Shown here: positions 7,160-15,132 of the stretch, in pieces
How positions within the stretch are numbered: position 1 is the stretch's first letter
Layout of the letters: every line of letters begins with the position of its first letter
Assembly: GCA_051656485.1 (NCBI GenBank)
Contig: JBOGBZ010000062.1
Span: forward strand, 1-15,217
Reading direction: 5' to 3'
Source of the DNA: JBOFDK01 sp051656485
GTDB lineage: Bacteria; Bacillota; Clostridia; Lachnospirales; Cellulosilyticaceae
DNA length: 15,217 nt
Position numbers and translations under genes: made by a program
The notes under the pieces: generated by a model
Databases searched by the model: none
Seen by the model: the letters and a program-made list of their open reading frames with translations, nothing else
What the model was told of the DNA's origin: nothing

Positions 7160-8458
7160 ATGCCAAGTAAATTTGATGATACAAAGCAACTAAGATGTTC
7201 ATTTTGTGGCAAAAGTCAAGAGCAAGTTAGAAGGCTTATTGCAGGCCCACAAGTTTATATATGTGATGAATGTGTAGACCTTTGTTCAGAGATTATAGAA
7301 GAAGAGTTTGAAGAAGCAGAAGAGCTCGACGAGCTTATGAATATGCCAACACCTAAAGAAATCAAAGCACATCTTGACCAGTACGTTATTGGTCAAGATA
7401 CTGCGAAGAAGGCATTGGCAGTTGCTGTCTATAATCACTACAAGCGTATTCACTTACCATCTAAGAAAAATGACGAAGTAGAACTTCAAAAAAGTAATAT
7501 CTTACTTTTAGGTCCTACTGGTTCAGGAAAGACTTTCTTAGCACAGACATTAGCAAAAATGCTTAATGTTCCTTTTGCTATCGCAGATGCGACAGCATTA
7601 ACAGAAGCAGGCTATGTAGGTGAAGACGTAGAAAATATCTTACTTAAGCTTATACAAGCAGCAAACTATGACGTGGAACGTGCACAAGTTGGTATCGTCT
7701 ATATCGATGAGATCGATAAGATTACCAGAAAGTCTGAGAATCCATCTATTACACGTGATGTAAGTGGAGAAGGCGTGCAGCAGGCACTTCTAAAAATCTT
7801 AGAAGGCACAGTAGCTTCTGTACCACCACAAGGCGGTAGAAAGCATCCACATCAAGAGTTCATCCAAATTGACACCACGAATATTCTTTTTATCTGTGGT
7901 GGTGCTTTCGATGGTATCGATAAAATCATCGAAAACCGTACAGGTAAGAAGACCATGGGGTTTGGAGCAAGCGTTGTAAGCAAGAAAGAGAAGAGTGTAG
8001 GTGAGCTTTTAAAGGCACTTGAACCACAAGATTTACTTAAGTTCGGTCTTATTCCAGAGTTTGTAGGCCGTGTACCAGCAGTGGTAACTTTAGAAAGTCT
8101 GGATCAAGAAGCACTTATTCGTATCTTAAGTGAACCTAAAAATGCGATCACAAAGCAATACCAAAAACTCTTCAAAATCGATAATATCGATCTTGAGTTC
8201 AAGAAAGAAGCATTGGAAGAAGTAGCGAAGTTAGCACTTGAGCGTCAGACTGGCGCAAGGGGATTACGTGCTATTTTAGAAGGTGTTATGAGAGATGTTA
8301 TGTATGAAGTACCATCAATCCATGAACAAGTAGATACTGTTATTATTGAAAAAGAAGTTATTACAGAAAACAAAGAGCCACAGATTATCTATAAAGATGC
8401 AAAAGCAACTACATCTAAGAAGAAAGCTTCAAAAGCTTCTGATGGTGAACCAGCATAA
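7160..8458 (+). CDS. clpX: ATP-dependent Clp protease ATP-binding subunit ClpX
   Basis: The 432-residue AAA+ unfoldase has all expected parts: a zinc-binding domain with Cys13, Cys16, Cys35 and Cys38; Walker A GPTGSGKT at 118-125; pore loop GYVG at 151-154; Walker B VYIDEID at 180-186; the RKH loop at 227-229; and sensor-2 GARGLR. The ClpP-docking tripeptide, usually IGF, reads MGF here (266-268, in KKTMGFGA). The C-terminal tail after residue 400 is lysine- and alanine-rich and looks disordered. ClpX recognises tagged substrates, unfolds them with ATP and feeds them into ClpP. A GAGGTG-type ribosome binding site lies just before the ATG. A hairpin terminator follows directly. Confidence 0.98.
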   Translation: MPSKFDDTKQLRCSFCGKSQEQVRRLIAGPQVYICDECVDLCSEIIEEEFEEAEELDELMNMPTPKEIKAHLDQYVIGQDTAKKALAVAVYNHYKRIHLPSKKNDEVELQKSNILLLGPTGSGKTFLAQTLAKMLNVPFAIADATALTEAGYVGEDVENILLKLIQAANYDVERAQVGIVYIDEIDKITRKSENPSITRDVSGEGVQQALLKILEGTVASVPPQGGRKHPHQEFIQIDTTNILFICGGAFDGIDKIIENRTGKKTMGFGASVVSKKEKSVGELLKALEPQDLLKFGLIPEFVGRVPAVVTLESLDQEALIRILSEPKNAITKQYQKLFKIDNIDLEFKKEALEEVAKLALERQTGARGLRAILEGVMRDVMYEVPSIHEQVDTVIIEKEVITENKEPQIIYKDAKATTSKKKASKASDGEPA

Positions 8459-8460
8459 AT

Positions 8461-8509
8461 GCAAAAGACTGCCCAAAAGTCCATGTAACTTTTGGGCAGT
8501 TTCTTTTGC
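8461..8509 (+). terminator. Terminator after clpX
   Basis: A 13-bp core stem pairs 8468-8480 with 8488-8500 around a 7-base loop. An outer 7-bp stem (8461-8467 with 8503-8509) continues it past a small internal loop. The right flank is TTTCTTTT. It may leave some read-through into lonB, for which I see no convincing promoter. Confidence 0.8.
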
Positions 8510-8578
8510 CATGGTGTATGTACTTAGGCCTCTCGGGCAATACTTTTAAAAAAGCATTGATAAGGGAGGCATACAGAA

Positions 8579-10222
8579 GTGGTACAGGGTATTGTTGCAG
8601 GCATACAATTGTTTTTTACATGTGTAATCGGTATTTATTTCCTTACACAGCTTCAAAATACAAAGAGTTCGAAGGTGAATTTGCATAAAGACTCCGTAGA
8701 GAAGTATGAGGAGATGGAGAAGTTAAGGCGCATCAGCTTGAGTGAACCTCTCACAGAGAGGATGCGACCTAAGAAAGAGAAGGACATCATAGGTCAGGTA
8801 GAAGGTGTGCGTGCGTTGAAGAATGCATTATGTACCCCTAATCCTCAGCATATTATCATCTATGGTAGTCCGGGTGTGGGAAAGACGGCAGCAGCACGTA
8901 TAGCGCTAGAAGTGGCTAAGGAAAGCCCTTTTGCAGTCTTTAAGCCAGATGCTAAGTTTATCGAGTTGGATGCGACGACGTTACGGTTTGATGAGCGAAG
9001 TGTGGCAGACCCCCTTATAGGATCAGTACATGACCCTATTTATCAAGGGGCAGGCGCCTATGGAAGTGCGGGTGTACCCCAACCTAAGCCGGGTGCAGTT
9101 ACGAAAGCACACGGTGGTGTATTATTCATTGATGAGATTGGTGAACTACATCCTATCCAGATGAATAAACTCCTTAAAGTATTAGAGGACCGTAAGGTCT
9201 TTCTAGAAAGTGCATACTACTCTTCAAAAGATGAAAACATTCCTAAGCATATCCATGATATCTTTCAAAGGGGTTTACCAGCAGACTTTAGACTTGTAGG
9301 GGCTACCACCAGGTCACGTGAAGAACTCCCACCAGCACTACGTTCACGCTGTGTAGAGATCCATTTTAAAGATCTCGAAGAAGAAGACTTAGAGCAGATG
9401 ATCACAAATACCGTAGAGAACAATCAGTTCGCCATAGAAGATAAAGGTAAAGCCCTCATCGTTAGTCATGCGGCCAATGGCCGAGATGCCATTACTATTT
9501 TACAGACGGCGTACAATAAGATGCTTCTAGATGGTAAGGAAATCATCGGAGAAGAAGATGTGGAATGGGTGGTAAAATCTGGTGGTTATACGAAGCAAGT
9601 TCACAAAAAGTTAGATACAGCGTATCATATAGGTAAAGTGAATGGACTAGGTGTGGTAGGGCATACCAAAGGGATGGTACTTGAAGTTCAGGCCATTGCT
9701 AAGAAAGTGGAAAAAGGAAATGGAAGTATCAAAATTACAGGAATTGTTGAAGAAGAAGAGATACGTGGTAGTCAGCGTACGACCAAACGTAAGAGTATGG
9801 CATCAAGTTCTGTAGAAAATGTATTGACCTTATTGCAAGTCCATTATAATATTGATATCAGTCAGTATTTTATTCATATTAATTTTCCTTCAGGTATGCC
9901 TATCGATGGGCCGTCCGCAGGATTGGCGATGTTTTGTGCAGTGTATTCAGCCATTACCAATGAAGCTATACCGAGTCGTCTAGCGATTACAGGGGAAGTA
10001 ACCATACATGGTGAAGTCTACCCAGTAGGCGGCGTACCAGAGAAGATTATGGCAGCTAAAAATGCTGGGGCAAAAGCTGTACTTATTCCAAAAGAGAATA
10101 TGCAAGCAAGCTTTGAACAGCTAGATATAGAGATTATACCCGTAAGTAAGGTGGAAGAAGCCATCCATTACATTTGGGAAAAAGGTCTTATACAGCAAGC
10201 GACAAGTACTTTACATGCATAA
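8579..10222 (+). CDS. lonB: LonB, membrane-anchored ATP-dependent Lon-type protease
   Basis: This 547-residue protein closely matches the length of B. subtilis LonB (about 550). A single N-terminal membrane segment spans about residues 5-23. An AAA+ domain follows, with Walker A GSPGVGKT (96-103) and Walker B VLFIDE (181-186). The C-terminal Lon protease domain has the Ser-Lys dyad: Ser446 in DGPSAG and Lys489 in GGVPEK. It lacks the large N-terminal substrate domain of LonA. The start codon is GTG at 8579, supported by AAGGGAGG at 8562-8569 with a 9-base gap. It lies between clpX and lon, the order also known in Bacillus. In Bacillus LonB is sporulation-associated; that role is not tested here. 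Confidence 0.96.
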   Translation: MVQGIVAGIQLFFTCVIGIYFLTQLQNTKSSKVNLHKDSVEKYEEMEKLRRISLSEPLTERMRPKKEKDIIGQVEGVRALKNALCTPNPQHIIIYGSPGVGKTAAARIALEVAKESPFAVFKPDAKFIELDATTLRFDERSVADPLIGSVHDPIYQGAGAYGSAGVPQPKPGAVTKAHGGVLFIDEIGELHPIQMNKLLKVLEDRKVFLESAYYSSKDENIPKHIHDIFQRGLPADFRLVGATTRSREELPPALRSRCVEIHFKDLEEEDLEQMITNTVENNQFAIEDKGKALIVSHAANGRDAITILQTAYNKMLLDGKEIIGEEDVEWVVKSGGYTKQVHKKLDTAYHIGKVNGLGVVGHTKGMVLEVQAIAKKVEKGNGSIKITGIVEEEEIRGSQRTTKRKSMASSSVENVLTLLQVHYNIDISQYFIHINFPSGMPIDGPSAGLAMFCAVYSAITNEAIPSRLAITGEVTIHGEVYPVGGVPEKIMAAKNAGAKAVLIPKENMQASFEQLDIEIIPVSKVEEAIHYIWEKGLIQQATSTLHA

Positions 10223-10236
10223 AAGTTGTGCAGATG

Positions 10237-10263
10237 AAGGTATACTCTAAGGAGTATGCCTTT
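10237..10263 (+). terminator. Weak hairpin between lonB and lon
   Basis: An 11-bp stem (10237-10247 with 10252-10262, one G-T pair) closes a TAAG loop, but only TTT then AAAG follows. It may be a leaky terminator or an mRNA-processing or stability element within the lonB-lon transcript. Confidence 0.45.
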
Positions 10264-10304
10264 AAAGCATGTAAAAAGTAAAATACAGAAAAAGGAGATA
10301 CATA

Positions 10305-12620
10305 ATGAAGAACAAGACATTACATATACCGCTTCTTCCTATAAGAGGGTTAACTGTTTTTCCAAATATGATTATTCACTTTGATGTAGGAAGAGATAAG
10401 TCTTTAAAGGCAATCGAGAACGCCATGCTAAGTGGCGAGAAAATCGTCCTTGTAACCCAAAAAGACACTCATGTAGATGAACCTAGTGCAGAAGACTTAT
10501 ATGAAGTAGGAACCCTAGTACATATCAAGCAAATCGTTAAATTAAAGCCACCAGCAATCAAAGTATTGGTGGAAGGTGAAGAACGTGTACGTATTCTAGA
10601 CGTTCAAGATGAAGGTTATATGACCGCTGAAGTAGAGCTGATCCCAGAACCAGAATTAGATGAAAGTGTAGAAACAGAAGCACTTATCCGTACAATAGGC
10701 GAGTTGTTTGAGAGTTATGCAAGTTTACAAAATAAGCTTTCTATGGAGATGGTGTACAATATACTTGGGGCCAATAGTCCTGTAGAAGTGATGGATTTGA
10801 TCATTGCGAATATGCCACTAGAAGTAGCCAAAAAACAACTTATTCTAGAGACGACGAGTATTAAAGAGCGTATGTTTTACATGATTGAAATACTAGAAAG
10901 TGAAGTAGAAGTTCTTAAAATCCAAAAGCAAATCCAATCTAAAGTTCAAAAAAATATCGATAAAACACAAAAAGAATATTACCTACGTGAGCAACTAAAG
11001 GTCATCCAAGAAGAATTAGGTGAGAAAGATGGTGTGCAACAAGAAGCGGCACAGTATCGTGAAAAGCTTAAGGATTTAGAAGGCCATCAAGAAGTAAAAG
11101 AGAAGCTAGAGAAGGAAATCGGTAAACTTCTAAAGACTTCAAGTCACTCACCAGAAAGTGGCATGCTACGTACTTATATTGAGACGTTAGTGGATGTACC
11201 TTGGGGTGTAAAGACCGAAGAAAACATCGACCTTGCACAAGCAAGAGATACTTTTGAGAAAGACCATTATGGGCTTAAGCAAGTCAAAGAACGTATCGTT
11301 GAATACTTAGCAGTGAAAAAGATGACGCCACAAATGAAAGCACCAATTATATGCTTGGTAGGGCCTCCAGGGGTTGGTAAGACTTCTATTGCGAAGTCTA
11401 TCGCTGAAGCGACGGGTAGAAATTATGTGCGTATAGCCTTAGGTGGCGTACGTGATGAAGCTGAGATAAGAGGGCATAGACGTACGTATGTAGGTGCATT
11501 ACCAGGGCGCTTCGTATCAGGTATGATTCAGAGTAAGTCTATGAATCCAGTTATGCTTCTCGATGAAGTGGATAAGATGATGGGAGACTTTAGAGGTGAC
11601 CCAGCAGCGGCATTATTAGAAATTCTTGATAGTGCACAGAATCATACCTTTAGAGATCATTACTTAGAAGTACCTATGAATCTAAGTGAAGTCATGTTTG
11701 TCATCACTGCCAATACTTTATCCACCATACCAAGACCACTTCTCGATCGTATGGAGATTATAGAAGTAGAGAGCTATACTGCGACCGAGAAATTAGAGAT
11801 TGCTAAACGTTATTTATTGCCACAAAACATTAGTAAACATGGCTTGAATAAACGTATGTGTAAAATCAATGATGAAGCGCTACGTTATGTGATTGATTAC
11901 TACACAAGAGAAGCAGGTGTGCGAACATTAGAACGTCAGCTTGGCACACTATGCAGAAAAGTAACGCGAGAACTTATGGAAGAAAATAAAAAAAGTGTGA
12001 GTATCTCGACTAAAAAAGTGCAAGACTATTTAGGAATACCTAAATATAGCATTCAAGAAAAAAACAAAGAGCCTCAAATCGGCGTCGTACGTGGTCTCGC
12101 ATGGACTTCTGTAGGCGGCGACACCTTATCCATCGAAGTCAATATCATGGAAGGTAAGGGCAGTTTCGAACTCACAGGTAATATGGGCAATGTGATGAAA
12201 GAGTCAGCGAAGGCAGCCATGAGCTATATCCGCTCAAGAGCCCATGAATTAGCATTAGACCCAGATTTTTATAAGAATGTAGATATTCACATTCATATCC
12301 CAGAAGGTGCTGTACCAAAAGACGGCCCATCAGCAGGGATTACCATGGCCACAGCCATTATATCAGCGCTTACAAAGAAACCTATACGTGCAGATGTGGC
12401 GATGACAGGGGAAATTACCATTAGAGGTCGTGTGTTAGCTATTGGAGGACTTAAAGAGAAGATTTTAGCAGCTAAACGCGCAGGCATTTATGAGGTCATT
12501 ATCCCAAAACAAAATACAAAGAGCGTCCATGACATCAGTGAGGACGTTTTAGAAAAGATGAAAGTGAACTATGTAGAGACAATGGATGAAATCCTTGACC
12601 ACGTCTTTGCAGAAGTATAG
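10305..12620 (+). CDS. lon: Lon (LonA), ATP-dependent endopeptidase La
   Basis: The 771-residue protein is full length for LonA. It has an N-terminal substrate-recognition domain (about 5-200, opening with LPLLPIRGLTVFP-like residues), a coiled-coil linker rich in Lys and Glu (about 200-275), an AAA+ domain with Walker A GPPGVGKT (353-360) and Walker B MLLDEVDK (417-424), and a serine protease domain with Ser676 in DGPSAG and Lys719 in GGLKEK. It degrades misfolded and short-lived regulatory proteins in the cytoplasm. An AAAGGAG site about 8 bases before the ATG is good. Its 82-bp leader carries a hairpin, and I see no CIRCE or clear CtsR box there. It runs straight into yihA with an 11-bp gap. 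Confidence 0.98.
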   Translation: MKNKTLHIPLLPIRGLTVFPNMIIHFDVGRDKSLKAIENAMLSGEKIVLVTQKDTHVDEPSAEDLYEVGTLVHIKQIVKLKPPAIKVLVEGEERVRILDVQDEGYMTAEVELIPEPELDESVETEALIRTIGELFESYASLQNKLSMEMVYNILGANSPVEVMDLIIANMPLEVAKKQLILETTSIKERMFYMIEILESEVEVLKIQKQIQSKVQKNIDKTQKEYYLREQLKVIQEELGEKDGVQQEAAQYREKLKDLEGHQEVKEKLEKEIGKLLKTSSHSPESGMLRTYIETLVDVPWGVKTEENIDLAQARDTFEKDHYGLKQVKERIVEYLAVKKMTPQMKAPIICLVGPPGVGKTSIAKSIAEATGRNYVRIALGGVRDEAEIRGHRRTYVGALPGRFVSGMIQSKSMNPVMLLDEVDKMMGDFRGDPAAALLEILDSAQNHTFRDHYLEVPMNLSEVMFVITANTLSTIPRPLLDRMEIIEVESYTATEKLEIAKRYLLPQNISKHGLNKRMCKINDEALRYVIDYYTREAGVRTLERQLGTLCRKVTRELMEENKKSVSISTKKVQDYLGIPKYSIQEKNKEPQIGVVRGLAWTSVGGDTLSIEVNIMEGKGSFELTGNMGNVMKESAKAAMSYIRSRAHELALDPDFYKNVDIHIHIPEGAVPKDGPSAGITMATAIISALTKKPIRADVAMTGEITIRGRVLAIGGLKEKILAAKRAGIYEVIIPKQNTKSVHDISEDVLEKMKVNYVETMDEILDHVFAEV

Positions 12621-12631
12621 GAGGAAACAGA

Positions 12632-13243
12632 ATGAACGTAACACAAGCATCCCTTATTATAACAGCAGGTAACAAAAGTCAATTTCCAACAGATGATACA
12701 TTAGAGATTGCTTTTGCAGGTAAATCAAATGTAGGTAAGTCATCACTTATCAACTGCCTTATCAATAGAAAGGCACTTGCCCGCACCAGTTCTCAGCCAG
12801 GAAAGACACAAACAATCAACTTCTACAACATTCAAAATGACACAGTGCATTTTGTAGACTTACCAGGGTACGGCTATGCGAAAGTATCAAAGACAGAGCG
12901 TGAAAAATGGGGGAAACTCATTGAAGGTTACCTTGAAAAAAGAGATAACTTAAAACTTGTGGTATTACTTATAGATATTCGCCATGAAGTAGGCGCTAAC
13001 GACAAGATGATGTACGAGTGGCTTGCACATTACCATAACCAAGTAGTTGTTATCGCTACAAAAGCAGATAAGCTTAATCGTAGCCAAGTGCAAAAGCATA
13101 CGGCAATGGTGAAGAAAGGCTTAAACTTAAGACCTCAAGATCTTCTTGTTACTTTCTCAGCACAGACAAAGCAAGGAAAAGAAGAAGTATGGGAAATCTT
13201 CGATGGCATGATCGAAGCCTATACAACTGTAGAAGAACAATAA
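12632..13243 (+). CDS. yihA: Ribosome biogenesis GTP-binding protein YihA/YsxC/EngB
   Basis: The 203-residue single-domain GTPase has the full motif set: G1 GKSNVGKS (30-37), G2 threonine in PGKTQT (57-61), G3 DLPG (76-79) followed by the family-specific YGYAKVS, G4 TKAD (143-146) and G5 SAQT (176-179). Family members are essential for late 50S subunit assembly. The ribosome binding site AGGAGG overlaps the lon stop codon, and the 11-bp gap indicates one message with lon. This lon-ysxC linkage is conserved in Firmicutes. A strong terminator follows. Confidence 0.97.
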   Translation: MNVTQASLIITAGNKSQFPTDDTLEIAFAGKSNVGKSSLINCLINRKALARTSSQPGKTQTINFYNIQNDTVHFVDLPGYGYAKVSKTEREKWGKLIEGYLEKRDNLKLVVLLIDIRHEVGANDKMMYEWLAHYHNQVVVIATKADKLNRSQVQKHTAMVKKGLNLRPQDLLVTFSAQTKQGKEEVWEIFDGMIEAYTTVEEQ

Positions 13244-13249
13244 ACTTAG

Positions 13250-13275
13250 AAAGACACCTTAAAGGTGTCTTTTTT
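13250..13275 (+). terminator. Terminator of the lon-yihA unit
   Basis: AAAGACACCT pairs with AGGTGTCTTT around a 3-base loop and is followed by a run of T to 13275. It begins 7 bases after the yihA stop codon. Confidence 0.93.
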
Positions 13276-13302
13276 CTTAAAAAAATACAAAATTTATAAA
13301 TA

Positions 13303-13331
13303 TTGAAAAAAGTATTATAAAGTGGTATGAT
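13303..13331 (+). promoter_or_regulatory. Strong promoter of the 60-codon orphan gene
   Basis: TTGAAA at 13303-13308, a 17-base spacer, and TATGAT at 13326-13331 preceded by TGG, giving an extended -10. The predicted start is near 13338. Confidence 0.75.
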
Positions 13332-13371
13332 ACAGTTAGTTTTGACGATTAAATCAGTAAGGAGATGTCAG

Positions 13372-13554
13372 ATGTATACATTAGAAAAGCAGTATTATAT
13401 GAAGCATGGGCGTCTAGATTTATCGATCCTAGATGGTGATGTATCACAAGGGATTGAAGAAGAGCTAAAGGCATCAGAAGGTCCTAAGCTATATAAAGAT
13501 GAACAGATCGAAAGTGTCCTCAAAGAAATGGGAGATTTTTTTAGTGAAGAATAA
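13372..13554 (+). CDS. Small hypothetical protein (60 residues)
   Basis: I do not recognise this protein. It is a soluble, acidic 60-residue polypeptide beginning MYTLEKQYYMKHGRLDLS, with charged helical segments and an acidic end (GDFFSEE). It has no cysteines, membrane segment or signal peptide. AAGGAG at 13359-13364 lies 7 bases before the ATG at 13372. A longer in-frame start at 13327 falls inside the -10 box and can be excluded. The excellent promoter, good ribosome binding site and normal codon use support a real gene. No terminator is visible before the tRNA promoter at 13607, so its mRNA may extend into the tRNAs. Confidence 0.7.
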   Translation: MYTLEKQYYMKHGRLDLSILDGDVSQGIEEELKASEGPKLYKDEQIESVLKEMGDFFSEE

Positions 13555-13606
13555 GTGCATAGGGATATAAAAAGTAAAAAAATATGAAAAAAATAATGTG
13601 ATTCGC

Positions 13607-13635
13607 TTGACACTAGTCAGAGGATATGATATTAT
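13607..13635 (+). promoter_or_regulatory. Promoter of the Gly-Pro tRNA pair
   Basis: A perfect TTGACA at 13607-13612, a 17-base spacer, and TATTAT at 13630-13635. The predicted start is near 13642, about 23 bases before tRNA-Gly. Confidence 0.85.
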
Positions 13636-13664
13636 TCTATATGTCGAAAGGCAATACCAAGTAT

Positions 13665-13736
13665 GCGTGAGTGGCTCAGGGGTAGAGCATCTCCTTGCCA
13701 AGGAGAGGGTCGCGGGTTCGAATCCCGTCTCGCGCT
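13665..13736 (+). tRNA. tRNA-Gly (anticodon GCC)
   Basis: The acceptor stem pairs 13665-13671 with 13729-13735 (one G-T). The anticodon stem pairs 13690-13694 with 13702-13706, with GCC at 13697-13699. The discriminator is T13736 and no CCA is encoded. It complements the Gly-TCC gene at the left edge. Confidence 0.97.
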
Positions 13737-13743
13737 CTTATAT

Positions 13744-13818
13744 CGGGGTGTGGCTCAGTTTGGCTAGAGCGCCTGATTTGGGTTCAGGAGGCCGCAGGTT
13801 CGAGTCCTGTCACCCCGA
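13744..13818 (+). tRNA. tRNA-Pro (anticodon TGG)
   Basis: The acceptor stem pairs 13744-13750 with 13811-13817. The anticodon stem pairs 13772-13776 with 13784-13788, with TGG at 13779-13781. The discriminator is A13818 and no CCA is encoded. It lies 7 bases after tRNA-Gly on the same transcript. Confidence 0.97.
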
Positions 13819-13829
13819 TTATAAATAAG

Positions 13830-13861
13830 AAACGGAAGTGAGTAATCACTTCCGTTTTTTT
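13830..13861 (+). terminator. Terminator of the Gly-Pro tRNA unit
   Basis: A 12-bp stem (13830-13841 with 13846-13857) closes a GTAA loop, with a T run ending at 13861. Confidence 0.93.
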
Positions 13862-13923
13862 GTGCCTGAAAATACGCATAACCACAAGTTAATTTATTTA
13901 ACTTTAACTTAACTAGCAATCAA

Positions 13924-13952
13924 TTGTGAATGGCCTTTGTGTCTGCTAGAAT
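13924..13952 (+). promoter_or_regulatory. Promoter of the broken XRE gene
   Basis: TTGTGA at 13924-13929, a 17-base spacer, and TAGAAT at 13947-13952 preceded by TGC (extended -10). The predicted start is near 13959. Confidence 0.7.
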
Positions 13953-13959
13953 AATACTA

Positions 13960-13973
13960 ACAAAAGCTTTTGT
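13960..13973. promoter_or_regulatory. Palindrome at the XRE transcription start, possible operator
   Basis: ACAAAAGCTTTTGT is a perfect 14-bp palindrome placed at about +1 to +14 of the predicted transcript. XRE repressors often bind such sites to control themselves. That use here is an inference from position. Confidence 0.4.
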
Positions 13974-14001
13974 GATAACTACCATATAAGGAGTAAGCGT
14001 C

Positions 14002-14543
14002 ATGAAAATTAATGAAGTCATCAAGCAAAAAAGACATGAACTAGGATTAACCCAAGAGCAAATAGCAGACTATTTAGGGGTATCTACACCAGCAGTGAAT
14101 AAATGGGAGAAAGGAAATAGCTACCCAGATATCACACTTCTACCACTACAGAGGTCTTTACCATTTTAGCTTATATGATGGAGATTGCACTTAAGGAAGA
14201 ACGCTATGAGGATGCCAAGTACTTTGCAGAAGTAGTAGAGAAGATGAATGGTCTATTTGACTTATGGGATTACAATACCTACGTCACGTATTTCCAGCTT
14301 TATACAAGGCAAAAAGATGTGGAAGGCACACTAGCAACGCTTAAGGAGATGCTACCGGTTATACGCAAGAAATGGGACACATCTGAGTCGAAGCTTTATA
14401 GACACATCAAGCAGAAAGAAGTAGAGGATGCAGAGCACCAACAGTTTAGTCAAGTTTTTATAGATTTACTGAAGAATGATCCGAATAACGATTTAGATTT
14501 TGTAAAAGACCATCCGCAATTTGTGGAACTATTACACCAATGA
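14002..14543 (+). pseudogene. XRE family transcriptional regulator, internal deletion with frameshift
   Basis: The ATG at 14002, with AAGGAG at 13988-13993, starts a clean XRE helix-turn-helix (MKINEVIKQKRHELGLTQEQ..., with LGVSTPAVNKWEKG as the recognition helix and SYPDITLLPL). That frame then runs only to LQRSLPF and stops at 14167, after 55 codons. In another frame, from about 14142, the family's C-terminal part continues (TTEVFTILAYMMEIALKEERYEDAKYFAE...DLWDYNTYVTYFQLYTRQKD...) to the stop at 14541-14543. Intact relatives as I know them in Lachnospiraceae are roughly 370 residues, with an HTH followed by TPR-like helical repeats. About 190 codons between the two parts are therefore missing, and the join near 14138-14150 shifts the frame. 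The 55-residue HTH peptide may still be made and could bind DNA. Confidence 0.85.
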
Positions 14544-14551
14544 GCATAAAG

Positions 14552-14592
14552 AAGCCCCTATCAACACATGTGTTTGATAGGGGTTATTTTGA
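14552..14592. terminator. Bidirectional terminator between the XRE remnant and the DUF4364 gene
   Basis: A stem of at least 10 bp (14553-14564 with 14574-14585) encloses a small ACACATGTGT inner hairpin. TTATTTT follows on the plus strand. The right arm overlaps the stop codon of the convergent DUF4364 gene. Confidence 0.75.
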
Positions 14593-15108
14593 TAATACTT
14601 GAATAATTTCACTGTATAGACGATCAGAATTACTTTTCCAATTCTCACAAAGTTCAATGGCTTGCTTTTTAGAAGCAACATTGAGCTTAAGGTCGATGAG
14701 AGGTGAATCATTCTCTGTGACTTTACAGTGTACGATGTATTCGTGTTGTTTATAGGGAATATACTCAGCAGACACGTCCAATTGACTACGTAATTTACGC
14801 CAATTTGTAGAAATAAATTGGTCAAGTTCTTTACGAATAGAAAGTGGAATACGTGTAACGAAAAATTCTAATGTTTGAAGTCCTTTTGATGATATCTCAA
14901 ATAAAGAAACGTTATTATCCGAAGACTTAACGATGAGCTCTGAACCCACAAGTTGATTCAGGTATTGCTGCATAGAGAAATAATCAGTATAGCCTCTTTC
15001 CAGAATGATTTGTGTGATTTGAGAAAGAGTAAGAGGCATTTTGACTTCACTGAGTAAATAAAGCACAATTAATTTGTTAATGGTAAAATCTTCATTGGTA
15101 TGATGCAT
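14584..15108 (-). CDS. DUF4364 family protein (winged-helix-like)
   Basis: The 174-residue protein matches the clostridial DUF4364 family as I know it. The opening NKLIVLYLLSEVKMPLTLSQITQIILERGYTDYFSMQQYLNQLV looks like a winged helix-turn-helix related to PadR-type domains. The middle has ISSKGLQTLEFFVTRIPLSIR, and the C-terminal half has YIVHCKVTENDSPLIDLKLNVASKKQAIELCENWKSNSDRLYSEIIQ. It is soluble and its function is not established. A DNA-binding regulatory role is inferred from the N-terminal fold. AGGAGG (plus-strand CCTCCT at 15116-15121) lies 7 bases before the ATG at 15108. Its promoter sits in a perfect inverted repeat that it might bind itself. Confidence 0.88.
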   Translation of the reverse strand: MHHTNEDFTINKLIVLYLLSEVKMPLTLSQITQIILERGYTDYFSMQQYLNQLVGSELIVKSSDNNVSLFEISSKGLQTLEFFVTRIPLSIRKELDQFISTNWRKLRSQLDVSAEYIPYKQHEYIVHCKVTENDSPLIDLKLNVASKKQAIELCENWKSNSDRLYSEIIQVLSK

Positions 15109-15132
15109 CGTGTCGCCTCCTCACACTTTTAT

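Noticed and set aside
8346..8688. Two short plus-strand frames over the clpX end and the lonB start
   Set aside because: They are out-of-frame shadows of clpX and lonB with no recognisable content, and one crosses the clpX terminator.
13327..13371. Upstream ATG for the small orphan gene
   Set aside because: It lies inside the -10 box of the gene's own promoter, so it is not on the transcript.
13598..13828. Plus-strand open frame of 76 codons
   Set aside because: It runs across tRNA-Gly(GCC) and tRNA-Pro(TGG) and their promoter; the cloverleaves explain the sequence fully.
13886..13904. AAGTTAA...TTAACTT inverted repeat upstream of the XRE promoter
   Set aside because: It is only 7 bp per arm in a TTAA-rich stretch, so chance is a sufficient explanation; the palindrome at 13960-13973 is the better operator candidate.
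14130..14170. Programmed frameshift joining the two halves of the XRE gene
   Set aside because: A shift would not restore the roughly 190 missing central codons, and no slippery heptamer with a downstream structure is seen.
14175..14543. Separate 122-residue protein starting at the ATG at 14175
   Set aside because: The same frame continues upstream with family-like residues (TTEVFTILAY) and there is no ribosome binding site before 14175, so it is the C-terminal remnant of the broken XRE gene.
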